Below, piece by piece: positions 9,347 through 18,813 of a stretch of DNA of 64,000 bases (positions are counted from its first letter, which is position 1; the number at the start of each line of letters is the position of its first letter). Location: NCBI GenBank assembly GCA_946408995.1, contig CAMJUL010000001.1, forward strand, positions 51,926-115,925, written 5' to 3'. The DNA comes from an uncultured Clostridia bacterium (GTDB lineage Bacteria > Bacillota > Clostridia > Christensenellales > Aristaeellaceae). A model generated the notes under the pieces. That model saw only the letters and a program-made list of their open reading frames with translations. It did not search any database and was not told where the DNA came from. The translations under genes were made by a program, and so were the position numbers.

Positions 9347-10627
9347 ATGAAGACCCTGTATCTGGAATGCACCATGGGAGCCGCGGGAGATATGCTGATG
9401 GCTGCCCTTTCCGAGCTGCTTCCCGATCCCCAGTCCTTTATCGACCGGATGAACGGACTAGGCCTTCCCGGTGTGCACCTTGATCGGGAAAAAGCCGTCA
9501 AGTGCGGCATCACCGGCACCCACATGCGGGTGACCGTCCATGGAGAGGAAGAGGAATCCGTGGACGAAAGCATAGATGCGCATGATCCTCACCATTCCCA
9601 TGTCCATCCTCATGATGCGCAGGACGATCCCGGGCATGGACGCGGGCACTTCCATGAGGAGGAGCATGGCCACGGGCATGAACATCCCCATCATCACCAT
9701 GCAGGCGTTTCCGACATCGAAGGAATCCTGGATTCCCTGGATATCTCCGATCGGGTAAAGGCCGACGCCAAGGCGGTGTACGCCCTGATCGCCGAGGCGG
9801 AAAGCCAGGTACACGGCCGTCCCGTCAGCGAGATCCACTTCCATGAAGTAGGAACCCTGGACGCCGTTGCCGATGTGGTGGGCGTCTGTATGCTGATGGA
9901 ACTTCTCGGTGCGGAGGAGATCGAAGCCTCCCCGGTGCACGTAGGCAGCGGCCAGGTCCATTGCATGCACGGCATCCTGCCCGTGCCTGCCCCCGCCACC
10001 GCCCTTCTTTTGAAAGGCATTCCCACCTACGGCGGAAAGGTGCCAGGCGAATTGTGCACCCCCACCGGGGCCGCCTTGCTGAGGCACTTCGTATCCCGCT
10101 TTGGCGACCGCCCCGTTATGGCCGTATCCGCCATCGGGTACGGCATGGGGAAAAAGGATTATCCCCAAGCCAACTGTCTGCGGGCTTTTCTGGGCGAAAG
10201 AGACGGCAAAACCGAGCAGATCACCCGGCTTGAATGCAACCTGGATGACATGACCGGAGAGGAGATCTCCTTTGCCATGGACCGGCTGTTCGAAAGTGGC
10301 GCCAGGGAAGTGTATACGCAACCCATCGGCATGAAAAAAAGCCGTCCCGGCGTGCTGCTCAGCGTCATCTGCCTGCCCGATGAGGCGGATTCCATGGCCC
10401 GGGTCATCATGAAGCACACCACCACGCTGGGCATCCGCCGGCAGGATATGGCCCGGTATGTACTGGACCGCCGGATCGAGGCTGTCCAAACCCCCTTGGG
10501 CCAGGTCCGGATCAAAACCGCCTCCGGCCTTGGTACGGAACGCCGGAAGGCGGAATACGATGATGTGTCCCGCATCGCCAGGGAACACGGATTGACCCTG
10601 CGGGACGTGCGCAGGGGGCTGGAATAA
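9347..10627 (+). CDS. larC: Nickel pincer cofactor biosynthesis protein LarC, single uninterrupted ORF with His-rich insert
   Basis: MKTLYLECTMGAAGDMLMAAL start, EIHFHEVGTLDAVADVVG, TRLECNLDDMTGEEI motifs of LarC/DUF111. Confidence 0.92.
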   Translation: MKTLYLECTMGAAGDMLMAALSELLPDPQSFIDRMNGLGLPGVHLDREKAVKCGITGTHMRVTVHGEEEESVDESIDAHDPHHSHVHPHDAQDDPGHGRGHFHEEEHGHGHEHPHHHHAGVSDIEGILDSLDISDRVKADAKAVYALIAEAESQVHGRPVSEIHFHEVGTLDAVADVVGVCMLMELLGAEEIEASPVHVGSGQVHCMHGILPVPAPATALLLKGIPTYGGKVPGELCTPTGAALLRHFVSRFGDRPVMAVSAIGYGMGKKDYPQANCLRAFLGERDGKTEQITRLECNLDDMTGEEISFAMDRLFESGAREVYTQPIGMKKSRPGVLLSVICLPDEADSMARVIMKHTTTLGIRRQDMARYVLDRRIEAVQTPLGQVRIKTASGLGTERRKAEYDDVSRIAREHGLTLRDVRRGLE

Positions 10628-10628
10628 C

Positions 10629-11681
10629 ATGTTCAACGAAGCCTTTGAACAGGAACTTTGCCGCTGCCTCTCCCTTGACACGCTCCTGCATCCCGTCAGG
10701 CTTGGACAGGACGGCGTCAAATTCGTTTTTCAGGCCATGCTGGGCATGGGGCATCTGCTCTCCTCCAGGGAGCAGGTCACAGCCCGAATCGCTTTGGAAA
10801 CCGAAGGCCTGTCCCCCGACATGGACGAGCCCCTGTTTGAACCCCTCAGCCCCGACTGGTGCAGGCTGAACCTGCGCAAGGCGCTCGCGCTTGGCATCCC
10901 GCCGCGAATTCTTGCGGGGATGATGCTGGCCTCCGTCAAAGAGCCCTCCTTTTCCCGGCAGGAGGCCGTGGATGCCTGCCAACGTTTGAAGGCTGCCGGC
11001 CTCCTTCCAGATGACACGGATCCCCGGGGCCTCCTGCAGGAAGGCTTCCTGCCCTCCCATTCGCCCGTTTACCGGGAGCAATACCATCCCGCCTATCGGG
11101 TGGTGGCCTCAGACTGGATGTCCCATATGGCGGCCATTTTGGCGATCCTTGAAAAGGACGGCGGAAGCGCTCCCCTCCTGATCACCCTGGACGGGCCCTG
11201 TGCCTCCGGCAAAACCACTCTGGCCAAAGCCCTTTCCGTGGTTCTTGATTGTCCGGTCATCCATACGGACGATTTTGTCATTCCCCACGCGCTCAAAACC
11301 CCGGAACGCCTCTCCGTTCCCGGCGGCAACTGTGATTCGGAGCGTCTTTTACAGGAGGTGATCCTGCCCTTCAAGCAGGGTCTGCCCGTGGTGTACCGTC
11401 CCTATGACTGTGCCGCCCGCCTTCCGGGACCCCAGACCGTGCTGTCCCCCTCCAGAACATTGATCGTGGAGGGAAGCTACAGCAGCCTGCCCCGGATCCG
11501 GGCCCACGCGGACGTCTGCCTGTTTCTGCAGGCCTCCCGGGACCTGAGGGAAAAACGGCTTCGGGAAAGGGAGTCCCCGGACGCTCTCCAAATGTTTTAC
11601 AGCCGCTGGATCCCCCTTGAAGACGCCTATTTTGAAGCCTTTCATCTCCCTGACGAAAAATGCGTCCTGCTCCGATCCTGA
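10629..11681 (+). CDS. P-loop (uridine kinase-like) protein with uncharacterised N-terminal domain
   Basis: Walker A GPCASGKTTLAKAL; starts 1 nt after larC stop. Confidence 0.75.
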   Translation: MFNEAFEQELCRCLSLDTLLHPVRLGQDGVKFVFQAMLGMGHLLSSREQVTARIALETEGLSPDMDEPLFEPLSPDWCRLNLRKALALGIPPRILAGMMLASVKEPSFSRQEAVDACQRLKAAGLLPDDTDPRGLLQEGFLPSHSPVYREQYHPAYRVVASDWMSHMAAILAILEKDGGSAPLLITLDGPCASGKTTLAKALSVVLDCPVIHTDDFVIPHALKTPERLSVPGGNCDSERLLQEVILPFKQGLPVVYRPYDCAARLPGPQTVLSPSRTLIVEGSYSSLPRIRAHADVCLFLQASRDLREKRLRERESPDALQMFYSRWIPLEDAYFEAFHLPDEKCVLLRS

Positions 11682-11686
11682 AAAAA

Positions 11687-11725
11687 CGCCGCACCGTCTC
11701 AGACAAGACCGTGCGGCGCTGTTTT
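11687..11725. terminator. Bidirectional terminator between convergent genes
   Basis: CGCCGCAC ... GTGCGGCG stem with A-run/T-run flanks. Confidence 0.75.
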
Positions 11726-11726
11726 A

Positions 11727-13142
11727 TTATGCCAGGGTAAAACCGGCAAACTGCAGATGTCCCTCCCCCTCAAAGGTGAAATACAGGGACGAGATCCCCT
11801 CCTGTTTTGCAAGCTCCGCCCCGGTGTCATGCCAGACGTTGGCGTATCCCACCGGAATACAGGCCAGCGTTTCCCCTCTCCAGGCGTTTTTGACCCGCAG
11901 GACGCCGTTGGCATACCCCCTTGTCCGGACAGTCACGCTGCGGGTCCCGGTCAGGTCGAAATACCTGAAGCCCGCCGTGGCAGAATTCCGCATGTTGGCG
12001 ATATATCCGATGCCGTGTCCCCCCGGCTCGATCTCCTGGGTGATTTTGGGAAATCTGTCGTCCATCCATCCGGACCAGGGCACATAGACCACCGGCGTAT
12101 CCGTAAACAAATGACAGGCCAGGTATGCCGGAATCCATCCCATGCCCTTCAGGGGCTTCATGCTGCAGCAGGAGGTCAGTTCCGCTTGCCGGATGGCACC
12201 GTCCTTCAGAAAAGTCAGTTTTTCAAAGCATCCCTGTCTGGAATAATTGGTGCCGTTGGTATGCCGGTGATAGAAGATATACCAATCCTCCCCGATTTTT
12301 TCCATGCTGCCGTGGTTGTTGGCGGTATAATACATGGGCATGGAGGCCGGCTTGTAGCTGTCAATCCCCAGATCACATCCGGAAATGATGACTCCGCCAT
12401 AGGAAAAGGGCCCCAAAGGCGATTTTCCCGTAGCATAGCAAAGCTCGTGAAACTGAATGGATGAATAGATAAAATAGTAGGTGTCTTCCCGCTTGCGGAT
12501 GGAGGGCGCCTCAAAAAAGGCATGCCCCTCATATCCGGTCCCCTCCGCGTACATGACCCCTGGAGCAATGAACCGGGGAGCCTCCTCCACGGTCAGCATA
12601 TCCGACCCAAGAACGGTGCACATGGCCCCATGACGGCTCAAGTCTCCCTGCCCGCAGAATCCGGTATAAAGATACGTCCGGCCCGCCTCACACAGCACAC
12701 CCGGGTCAAACTGGGGCTCATCTCCCTCCCGCTCCCCAAGGCGGGTCCCGTCCGGATAATGCACATACCCAAGAAAGCGGTATTGCCCGGCAGGTTCATC
12801 GCAGACCGCGACGGACACAACGCCCCATTTGCTCAGCACGTAATACAAATAATACCGCCCGTCCGGTCCCACCGCTACGTCCGGCGCGTACAGGTTTCCC
12901 TGCAGATCCCCATTCCCTGGATCCTGGTCCTTGCGGTAGATGACCCCCTCGCAGCGCCAGTTCCCAAGGTCATCCACCGGCGCAGACCAGCTTACATAGT
13001 CCCCGGGGCAGTACACATCGCCGCCGAACCGGTCATGAGACCCGTAGACGTAGACCCTGTCCCCGAATACATACGGTTCTCCGTCCGGCACGTATTCCCA
13101 ATTGGGCAGATAGGGATTGACGGCCTGCGGCTTTTCACGCAT
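11727..13142 (-). CDS. Glycoside hydrolase family 43 protein (paralogue of 726-2192)
   Basis: NPYLPNWEYVPDGEPYVFGDRVYVYGSHDRFGG...DYVSWSAPVDDLGNW; start MREKPQAV. Confidence 0.85.
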   Translation of the reverse strand: MREKPQAVNPYLPNWEYVPDGEPYVFGDRVYVYGSHDRFGGDVYCPGDYVSWSAPVDDLGNWRCEGVIYRKDQDPGNGDLQGNLYAPDVAVGPDGRYYLYYVLSKWGVVSVAVCDEPAGQYRFLGYVHYPDGTRLGEREGDEPQFDPGVLCEAGRTYLYTGFCGQGDLSRHGAMCTVLGSDMLTVEEAPRFIAPGVMYAEGTGYEGHAFFEAPSIRKREDTYYFIYSSIQFHELCYATGKSPLGPFSYGGVIISGCDLGIDSYKPASMPMYYTANNHGSMEKIGEDWYIFYHRHTNGTNYSRQGCFEKLTFLKDGAIRQAELTSCCSMKPLKGMGWIPAYLACHLFTDTPVVYVPWSGWMDDRFPKITQEIEPGGHGIGYIANMRNSATAGFRYFDLTGTRSVTVRTRGYANGVLRVKNAWRGETLACIPVGYANVWHDTGAELAKQEGISSLYFTFEGEGHLQFAGFTLA

Positions 13143-13908
13143 GTTCTTCTCCTCCTTTGTTCCGGCGTCCCTGTCCCCCTTCAGGCGGGACGCAGTGTTC
13201 AAAAATAAGGGCGTCCCAGTTTCCCGCGTCCGCCGCCGCCGATTTGGACGTCCATCCGATCAGCGCTGTTCCCTTTTGACGCATGCGCTCCACCGTTCTG
13301 GGCACAGGTCCGATGCGATAGGCGATAAAATCCGGCTTTGTCAGGAAAGAAAGGCGGCATTTCGCAAGCAATCGGGCAGGGAGACGCGGCAGAGGATAGT
13401 TTTCCTCAGGCTGAGCAAGCTGTCCCCGAACGATCTTCGGTGCATTCCTTCTGAACCAGTAAACGATGCGCGGATCGAAGGATTCCACACAGTACATTCC
13501 GGACCAGTCACGCAGGATGGACAGGGTCTTTTGACACAGCTCCCGATTGCGCGGACCGGTTTTCAATTCCACGATCAGTGGGCCAGACCCTTTGGAAAGG
13601 ATTTCCAGTGCCTCCGTAAACAGGGGCACCTTTTCCTGCGTGTTCAGAAGACGTTTTTTCCTGATTTCCGAAAGCGGGTATTCCCACACCTTGCCCTCCA
13701 CGCCGCACATCCGCTGCAGGGAATCGTCATGGAACACCACGACCTGCCCGTCCAAAGTCAGCTGTACATCCAGTTCAACCCCATACCCCTGCTCCACCGC
13801 CTTGCGGAACGCGGCCAGGGAGTTTTCCGGGATGCTACCTTCCCGGTCATGCAGGCCTCTGTGGGCGTAAAAGACATTGCAAAAATCGGCTTTTGTAAAA
13901 GTCCTCAA
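13135..13908 (-). CDS. Glycerophosphodiester phosphodiesterase family protein
   Basis: YAHRGLHDREGSIPENSLAAFRKAVEQGYGVELDVQLTLDGQVVVFHDDSLQRMCG. Confidence 0.9.
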   Translation of the reverse strand: MRTFTKADFCNVFYAHRGLHDREGSIPENSLAAFRKAVEQGYGVELDVQLTLDGQVVVFHDDSLQRMCGVEGKVWEYPLSEIRKKRLLNTQEKVPLFTEALEILSKGSGPLIVELKTGPRNRELCQKTLSILRDWSGMYCVESFDPRIVYWFRRNAPKIVRGQLAQPEENYPLPRLPARLLAKCRLSFLTKPDFIAYRIGPVPRTVERMRQKGTALIGWTSKSAAADAGNWDALIFEHCVPPEGGQGRRNKGGEEHA

Positions 13909-14265
13909 CGTTCGTTCACCTCCGGACGAAGCAGACTGGGAAGAACCGGTACGGTTGCGTATCTCCCTGCCCGATCAGACATCCCGTCCTCGTATCGTTC
14001 TTTCTTTTTCACCATCATACGCCAGACCCGGCGCCATTTCAATCCCCATTTTACGCCATAAAGCAGCGGTTGAACCCTTTCCGTTCAAAAAGCCGGGCCG
14101 TTCAGGCAGGCTCCGCAACACAGTATTCGTCTCCATGAAACAATTCTCCCTGCAACAGAAAATTCAAAGTTAGGTTCTTGCCGTTCGAAAGAACAGCTTC
14201 CGGGTTTCCAGTTTGTCATTTGCCAGACAAATCCCGTTTTGTCAAGCCGCAAAGCCCGCGGGCAT

Positions 14266-15393
14266 TCAGTACCCGGTATAGTCAAAATCGAGTACATCCC
14301 TTTCCCCCTCCTCCGTAAACTTCCAGCACCGCAAGAGATTCTCCCGCGGGGAAAAGTCCTCAAGCCGCCGTTCCCACAAAACCGCAAACCGGTCATCATC
14401 GGCTGTGTAATCGGGGTGCGGGTGATCCTGCGAATAATTGCTGACAAAGATGAAGCCCTCCGGATCGTACCCGGTTGCCTCCCGCCGCCCATCCGTCATC
14501 ATGAAATAGGCCAGCGACCTCCCCGTATCCAACGCGAAGGTCGGGTCCACATGGTAATTGACCCCGTTGATCCTCACACAGCTCCACTCATGGGCGCCGC
14601 CCATCACGTTGGCCGCGTCCACCCCCGCCTGCATCAGCAGATACGAATACGCCCGGGCGATCTCAAAGCAGATGCCCATGCCTGTCCTGAACAGGCGATA
14701 GGGGGTGGTGTAGTCCGCGTAGGTTTCATATATCTTCCGCTCGGTTTCATAATCGTACTGATAGGTGCGCGAGAAGTAATCGTACAGGGCCAGCGCCTTT
14801 TCAAAATCCGAATCCGCACCCTCCAGCGCCTCGTTCAGGATGTCTTCCACCTGCCGCGCGAATTCCCCGATCCGCCGGGCGGCTTCCTTACGCGGCACCA
14901 GATAGGTAAAGCTTGCTACGCCGTCAATGACGGAATGCTCCCGGTCATTCGCATAGTCGATCAGCTCCGTCAGCACCGGAAAGCACCGGATGGGGAACTG
15001 CCCCATCACCCAGTCGTATGTGTGCTGGTCCGGGCAGGCAAAGGTATCTTCCCCCGCCATGACCGCGTCCACAAGGTGAAACCAGGCTTCGCACATGGTT
15101 TCGCCGAACACCTCTTCCATATAGGCGGAGCAGACCTTCGGCTGGAAATCATAGCCGCCCTGCCGCGCGGATGTATCCCCTGTTTTCCGTGCTGCCGTTT
15201 CCGTGTCCGTTGTTTCCGGCACCGCTGATTTCTGCCCCGGGGCATCCGGCAAATCAGGTGCTTCCGTTCCTTCCGTTTCAGTGATCCCAGCGCTGCCCGT
15301 CCCCTCCGGCACACAGGCTTCTCCCAGGGCACTGCCCTGAAGCATCACAAATGCCGTGAACACGGCGATCCATCTGATCAGGTATTTCCTCAT
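14266..15393 (-). CDS. Secreted transglutaminase-like domain protein
   Basis: Signal peptide; GICFEIARAYSYLLMQAGVDAANVMGGAHEWSCVRINGVNYHVDPTF Cys-His-Asp triad context. Confidence 0.85.
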   Translation of the reverse strand: MRKYLIRWIAVFTAFVMLQGSALGEACVPEGTGSAGITETEGTEAPDLPDAPGQKSAVPETTDTETAARKTGDTSARQGGYDFQPKVCSAYMEEVFGETMCEAWFHLVDAVMAGEDTFACPDQHTYDWVMGQFPIRCFPVLTELIDYANDREHSVIDGVASFTYLVPRKEAARRIGEFARQVEDILNEALEGADSDFEKALALYDYFSRTYQYDYETERKIYETYADYTTPYRLFRTGMGICFEIARAYSYLLMQAGVDAANVMGGAHEWSCVRINGVNYHVDPTFALDTGRSLAYFMMTDGRREATGYDPEGFIFVSNYSQDHPHPDYTADDDRFAVLWERRLEDFSPRENLLRCWKFTEEGERDVLDFDYTGY

Positions 15394-15448
15394 TACTCTG
15401 TATACGTCTCCTTGTTTTTGAATACATGGCGATGATCAATTGTTCCTT

Positions 15449-15913
15449 TTACAGCCGCTTGCGCAGCCAGATCTTTTCCTCTGTCCGGCCTTCTTCTGTA
15501 AATCCATGGCGCAGGAACAGCCTGACGGCCGGATTGTCAGCGGCAATGTCATCACACAGAACAGCAACGCCGTTTTCCTTCGCAGCCGCACACAGCAGAT
15601 CCAGCGCTTCCCCGCCATATCCTTTTCCTCTGCGGGGCGCATAGATGATGACGTTCGCGATCTCGTGCCCGGTTCCATCATCATGGTGATACGCAATTTC
15701 GCCGACGAATTGTCCGTCTTCGTCTTTCAGGTATCTGTAATATCTTTTGCCCTCGTGGTTGATCACCCAATGATCATACCAGCCAGCCCATTTTTCTTTG
15801 GGCCATTGGATGGTACCGCCCCATGCATGATTATAGGACATGGTGTCCTCATCGGCCAGCATCATCTGCCGGAAATACAGCTCTTCAAACTTTGGTTCGT
15901 AAAGCGTCAGCAT
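15449..15913 (-). CDS. GNAT family N-acetyltransferase
   Basis: GEIAYHHDDGTGHEIANVIIYAPRRGKGYGGEALDLLCAAAKENGV. Confidence 0.85.
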   Translation of the reverse strand: MLTLYEPKFEELYFRQMMLADEDTMSYNHAWGGTIQWPKEKWAGWYDHWVINHEGKRYYRYLKDEDGQFVGEIAYHHDDGTGHEIANVIIYAPRRGKGYGGEALDLLCAAAKENGVAVLCDDIAADNPAVRLFLRHGFTEEGRTEEKIWLRKRL

Positions 15914-16004
15914 ATGCCTTTCTCCCGCAGCTCCCGATGGAATGCTATCCGGACAAACCGGATTTCACCATATGCAAATTCAATTTCATCCAATGCCGAC
16001 GGGC

Positions 16005-16295
16005 TCATCTTCTGTCAGCATAAAGAATGTACTTCCGCAGTTCATTACTCTGGTTATACCCCTGCTGTCTTTCGGGTGTGTGCGTTTCGACATAATCGGG
16101 TGGGCAGAATGAACGCTGTGATTCTTCCCATGCCGCTGAATGGATCACCGCGGCCTGATGCAGGTTCGTTTTGTCCACAGCTGCGATCCTGTTATCCTCC
16201 GCAAATACCGGTTTCTGTTCATCGCTTTCGAACCGGAAAAGACATTTAATCCTTTCCGGTTTTGGAACAGGAAAAATCACATACAGCGCCTGCAA
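16005..16295 (-). pseudogene. Truncated GNAT acetyltransferase N-terminal fragment
   Basis: EDNRIAAVDKTNLHQAAVIHSAAWEESQRSFCPPDYVETHTPERQQGY then stop; rest of the GNAT fold absent. Confidence 0.5.
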
Positions 16296-16722
16296 GCGGA
16301 ATACTGTTCTCTTTCATGGCTTCATCGATTGCCTTGTGAATCTCTTCCTGATCATACAGATGATACAGCGGTCCCAATACGAGCGTGATATCAAAGGTTT
16401 GATCGGCAAACCCGCTCAAATCCGTGGCATCTCCCTGAATCTCCTGCAGCTTCTCAATCCCTGTGCTGTTCTTTTGCAGGATGGAGAAATTGCTTTCTAC
16501 CAGTTCGATGGCCATCATCCGGAAGCCTTCCTGGGCTAACGCGATGGAATACCTGCCCGTTCCGGCACCGACCTCAAGCGCACGGCAGCCAGGGCCCACG
16601 TAACGATGGATATAGCGCATGGTCACCGCGTATCCCAGCTGCCCATGCCTGCTTCTTTCCAGCCTGGTGCCCTCATCAGCCTGATCATAAAACCCACGGA
16701 TGATCTCCATTCTTGTGCCCAT
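16246..16722 (-). pseudogene. Class I SAM-dependent methyltransferase, C-terminally truncated/frameshifted
   Basis: ALEVGAGTGRYSIALAQEG ... DITLVLGPLYHLYDQEEIHKAIDEAMKEN then loss of the family C-terminus; start MGTRMEII with SD AGGAG. Confidence 0.55.
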
Positions 16723-17097
16723 CGTTTGTTCTCCTAAACAGTAATCCCGGCCATCTGACAGTGGGGGCATTATCAATATTCCCCTTCCATCAAATCCCGG
16801 ATTCCGGTTGACCGGATTTGCTGCAAATACGGTACCATAAAACAGGCGACTCTGAAAGTGATTATTCGTTCTGCAGGCTGATAATCCTGCATAGACAGAA
16901 TCGGCCCCACTGTATCATTTCCCCGGTTGCGTAAAAAAGTGAATGCAAAAAAGAACCGCTGGTATAGTCTTCCAGCGGCAGCTTTGTTTACAGCGTATTG
17001 ATGCCTTTCTCCCATGGGTATTTCTTCAGCCCGGATGCTGCTCCTTCAGGTATTCCCTGTGCATCCGTCCCCTTCCTCAAATGGGACGCTGATCAGC

Positions 17098-17181
17098 TTA
17101 CTCAATCATCAGGTTCAGATAGTACATACCGTCCTTGCTCAAGGTACAGGTGCCGCCACGTTCTTCAAACAGAAATTTCAT
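17098..17181 (-). pseudogene. Possible TnpV-like N-terminal fragment
   Basis: MKFLFEERGGTCTLSKDGMYYLNLMIE*, resembles N-terminus of TnpV-type proteins; only 27 aa. Confidence 0.3.
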
Positions 17182-17206
17182 TGTGTTTTTCTCCCGTAAT
17201 TCAGGA

Positions 17207-18775
17207 TTATCCAATCCGGCACGCAGATGCTTGTTCTGAATTTCCGGCCAATACGGTTTTATGGAAAACGCCCGGTCCGGTTTCAGGATTTTTTTCCGTC
17301 ATGCGGAAGGATAGGAATTCCGCATCTCTCTCCTTCGCCGTATCGCACTGCGCAAATATGCCGATCAGCGTACCGGTAAAGGCCCTGCCGGCGTCCGCCA
17401 GGGAAAGGGATGGTACCGTGGCCGCTTCCCGGAAGGCCTGCCCCTCAAAAGCGAAGGACAGGCGGTATGCCTTCCCGGACGCCTCGATTTTCATCCGGAC
17501 CTTCCCTTCTTCCGCCTTCAGACGGACCGGCGTGAATTGCCCGCCCTGCCGGCGCACCTCGATGAACTTCCTTCCCGCCTCTCTCCGAAGACAGAACACA
17601 TAATGCCCGCTGTCGGAAAGATAGATCGCAAGGCCCGCTTCGCTTCCGTCCGCCTGGGGTTCAAAACGGAATTCCACTTCCGTTTCGCAACTCAGATCCG
17701 CCTGCCGCAGGCAAAGGAAGGTGGGACGCCCCAGCGGGTCCGACAGCTTTTCCCTGGAAGGGATCAGATGCAGGCGATCCCCCCAAAAAAGATACCGTTC
17801 CCGAACCGGCTCCCGAACGTTCAGCCATTGGGGCTGCCGGCAGGAAAGATCCGCCTGCCAGTCGGACCCGACAGCCTGCGGGGCCCAAAGGGGGCCTTCA
17901 CACCGGAGATGGCCCCGGCCGTCCCCCATGGCCGGCCAATCGTCCAGCCACCGGACAGGCGTCAGGAAGGTTTCCCGCCCCAGATGGGAATACCAGCCTT
18001 TGTCCGGACGGGTCGCAAGGTATACGGCCCACCACTGGCCTCTTTCGTCTTCCACCAAGTCCCCGTGCCCGGTGCAGGCGACCTCGCCGTCACGGATGTG
18101 CCGGTTGGTCAGCAGCGGGCTTTCGCAATCTTCGTAAGGGCCAAACAGGCTGCGGCTCCTTGCCGCGGTGATCATGTGGTTTTCCTTGGTGCCTCCCTCA
18201 GCGGCCAGCAAATAATACCATCCGTCTTTGTGATACAGATGCGGCGCCTCCAGATACTGGGGCCTGAGGCTGCTCATGCCGTGCCAGATAACCCGGACAG
18301 GGCTCAAAAGCGAGCCCGTATCCACGTCGATCTCTGCCATGGAAATGGCCTCCCGATCGTCCTCGTCCCGCTGGTTGGTACAGTAATAGGCCTTTCCGCC
18401 TTCAAACAGCAGGGATGGATCGATCCCGTCCATCTCCACCCTGACCGGATCGGACCAGCCGTCCGTTGGATCTTCGGATCGGACGATCACGTTCCCCAGG
18501 CCGCAAAATGTCGCCGTCACATAGAACCGTCCCTCATGATGCCTGATGGTAGGCGCCCATACGCCCTGGCCGGCGGCAGCCTGTCCGTAAGGCAGCTGCT
18601 CCGGCCTTTCGATGCAGTTCCCGATCTGAAGCCAGTTCACAAGATCGGTGCTGTGGTAGACGGGAATCCCCGGAAAATACTCAAAGGAGCTGGTGACCAG
18701 ATAATAATCCTTTCCCACACGGCAAATGCTTGGATCCGGATTGAACCCCCGAAGAATCGGATTTTCATATATCAC
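17207..18775 (-). CDS. Glycoside hydrolase family 43 beta-xylosidase-like
   Basis: IYENPILRGFNPDPSICRVGKDYYLVTSSFEYFPGIPVYHSTDLVNW; GTG start with SD GGAGG. Confidence 0.9.
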   Translation of the reverse strand: MIYENPILRGFNPDPSICRVGKDYYLVTSSFEYFPGIPVYHSTDLVNWLQIGNCIERPEQLPYGQAAAGQGVWAPTIRHHEGRFYVTATFCGLGNVIVRSEDPTDGWSDPVRVEMDGIDPSLLFEGGKAYYCTNQRDEDDREAISMAEIDVDTGSLLSPVRVIWHGMSSLRPQYLEAPHLYHKDGWYYLLAAEGGTKENHMITAARSRSLFGPYEDCESPLLTNRHIRDGEVACTGHGDLVEDERGQWWAVYLATRPDKGWYSHLGRETFLTPVRWLDDWPAMGDGRGHLRCEGPLWAPQAVGSDWQADLSCRQPQWLNVREPVRERYLFWGDRLHLIPSREKLSDPLGRPTFLCLRQADLSCETEVEFRFEPQADGSEAGLAIYLSDSGHYVFCLRREAGRKFIEVRRQGGQFTPVRLKAEEGKVRMKIEASGKAYRLSFAFEGQAFREAATVPSLSLADAGRAFTGTLIGIFAQCDTAKERDAEFLSFRMTEKNPETGPGVFHKTVLAGNSEQASACRIG

Positions 18776-18813
18776 GCAAGGATCGCCTCCCTGGATCTGT
18801 CGTCGTTCAGTTC

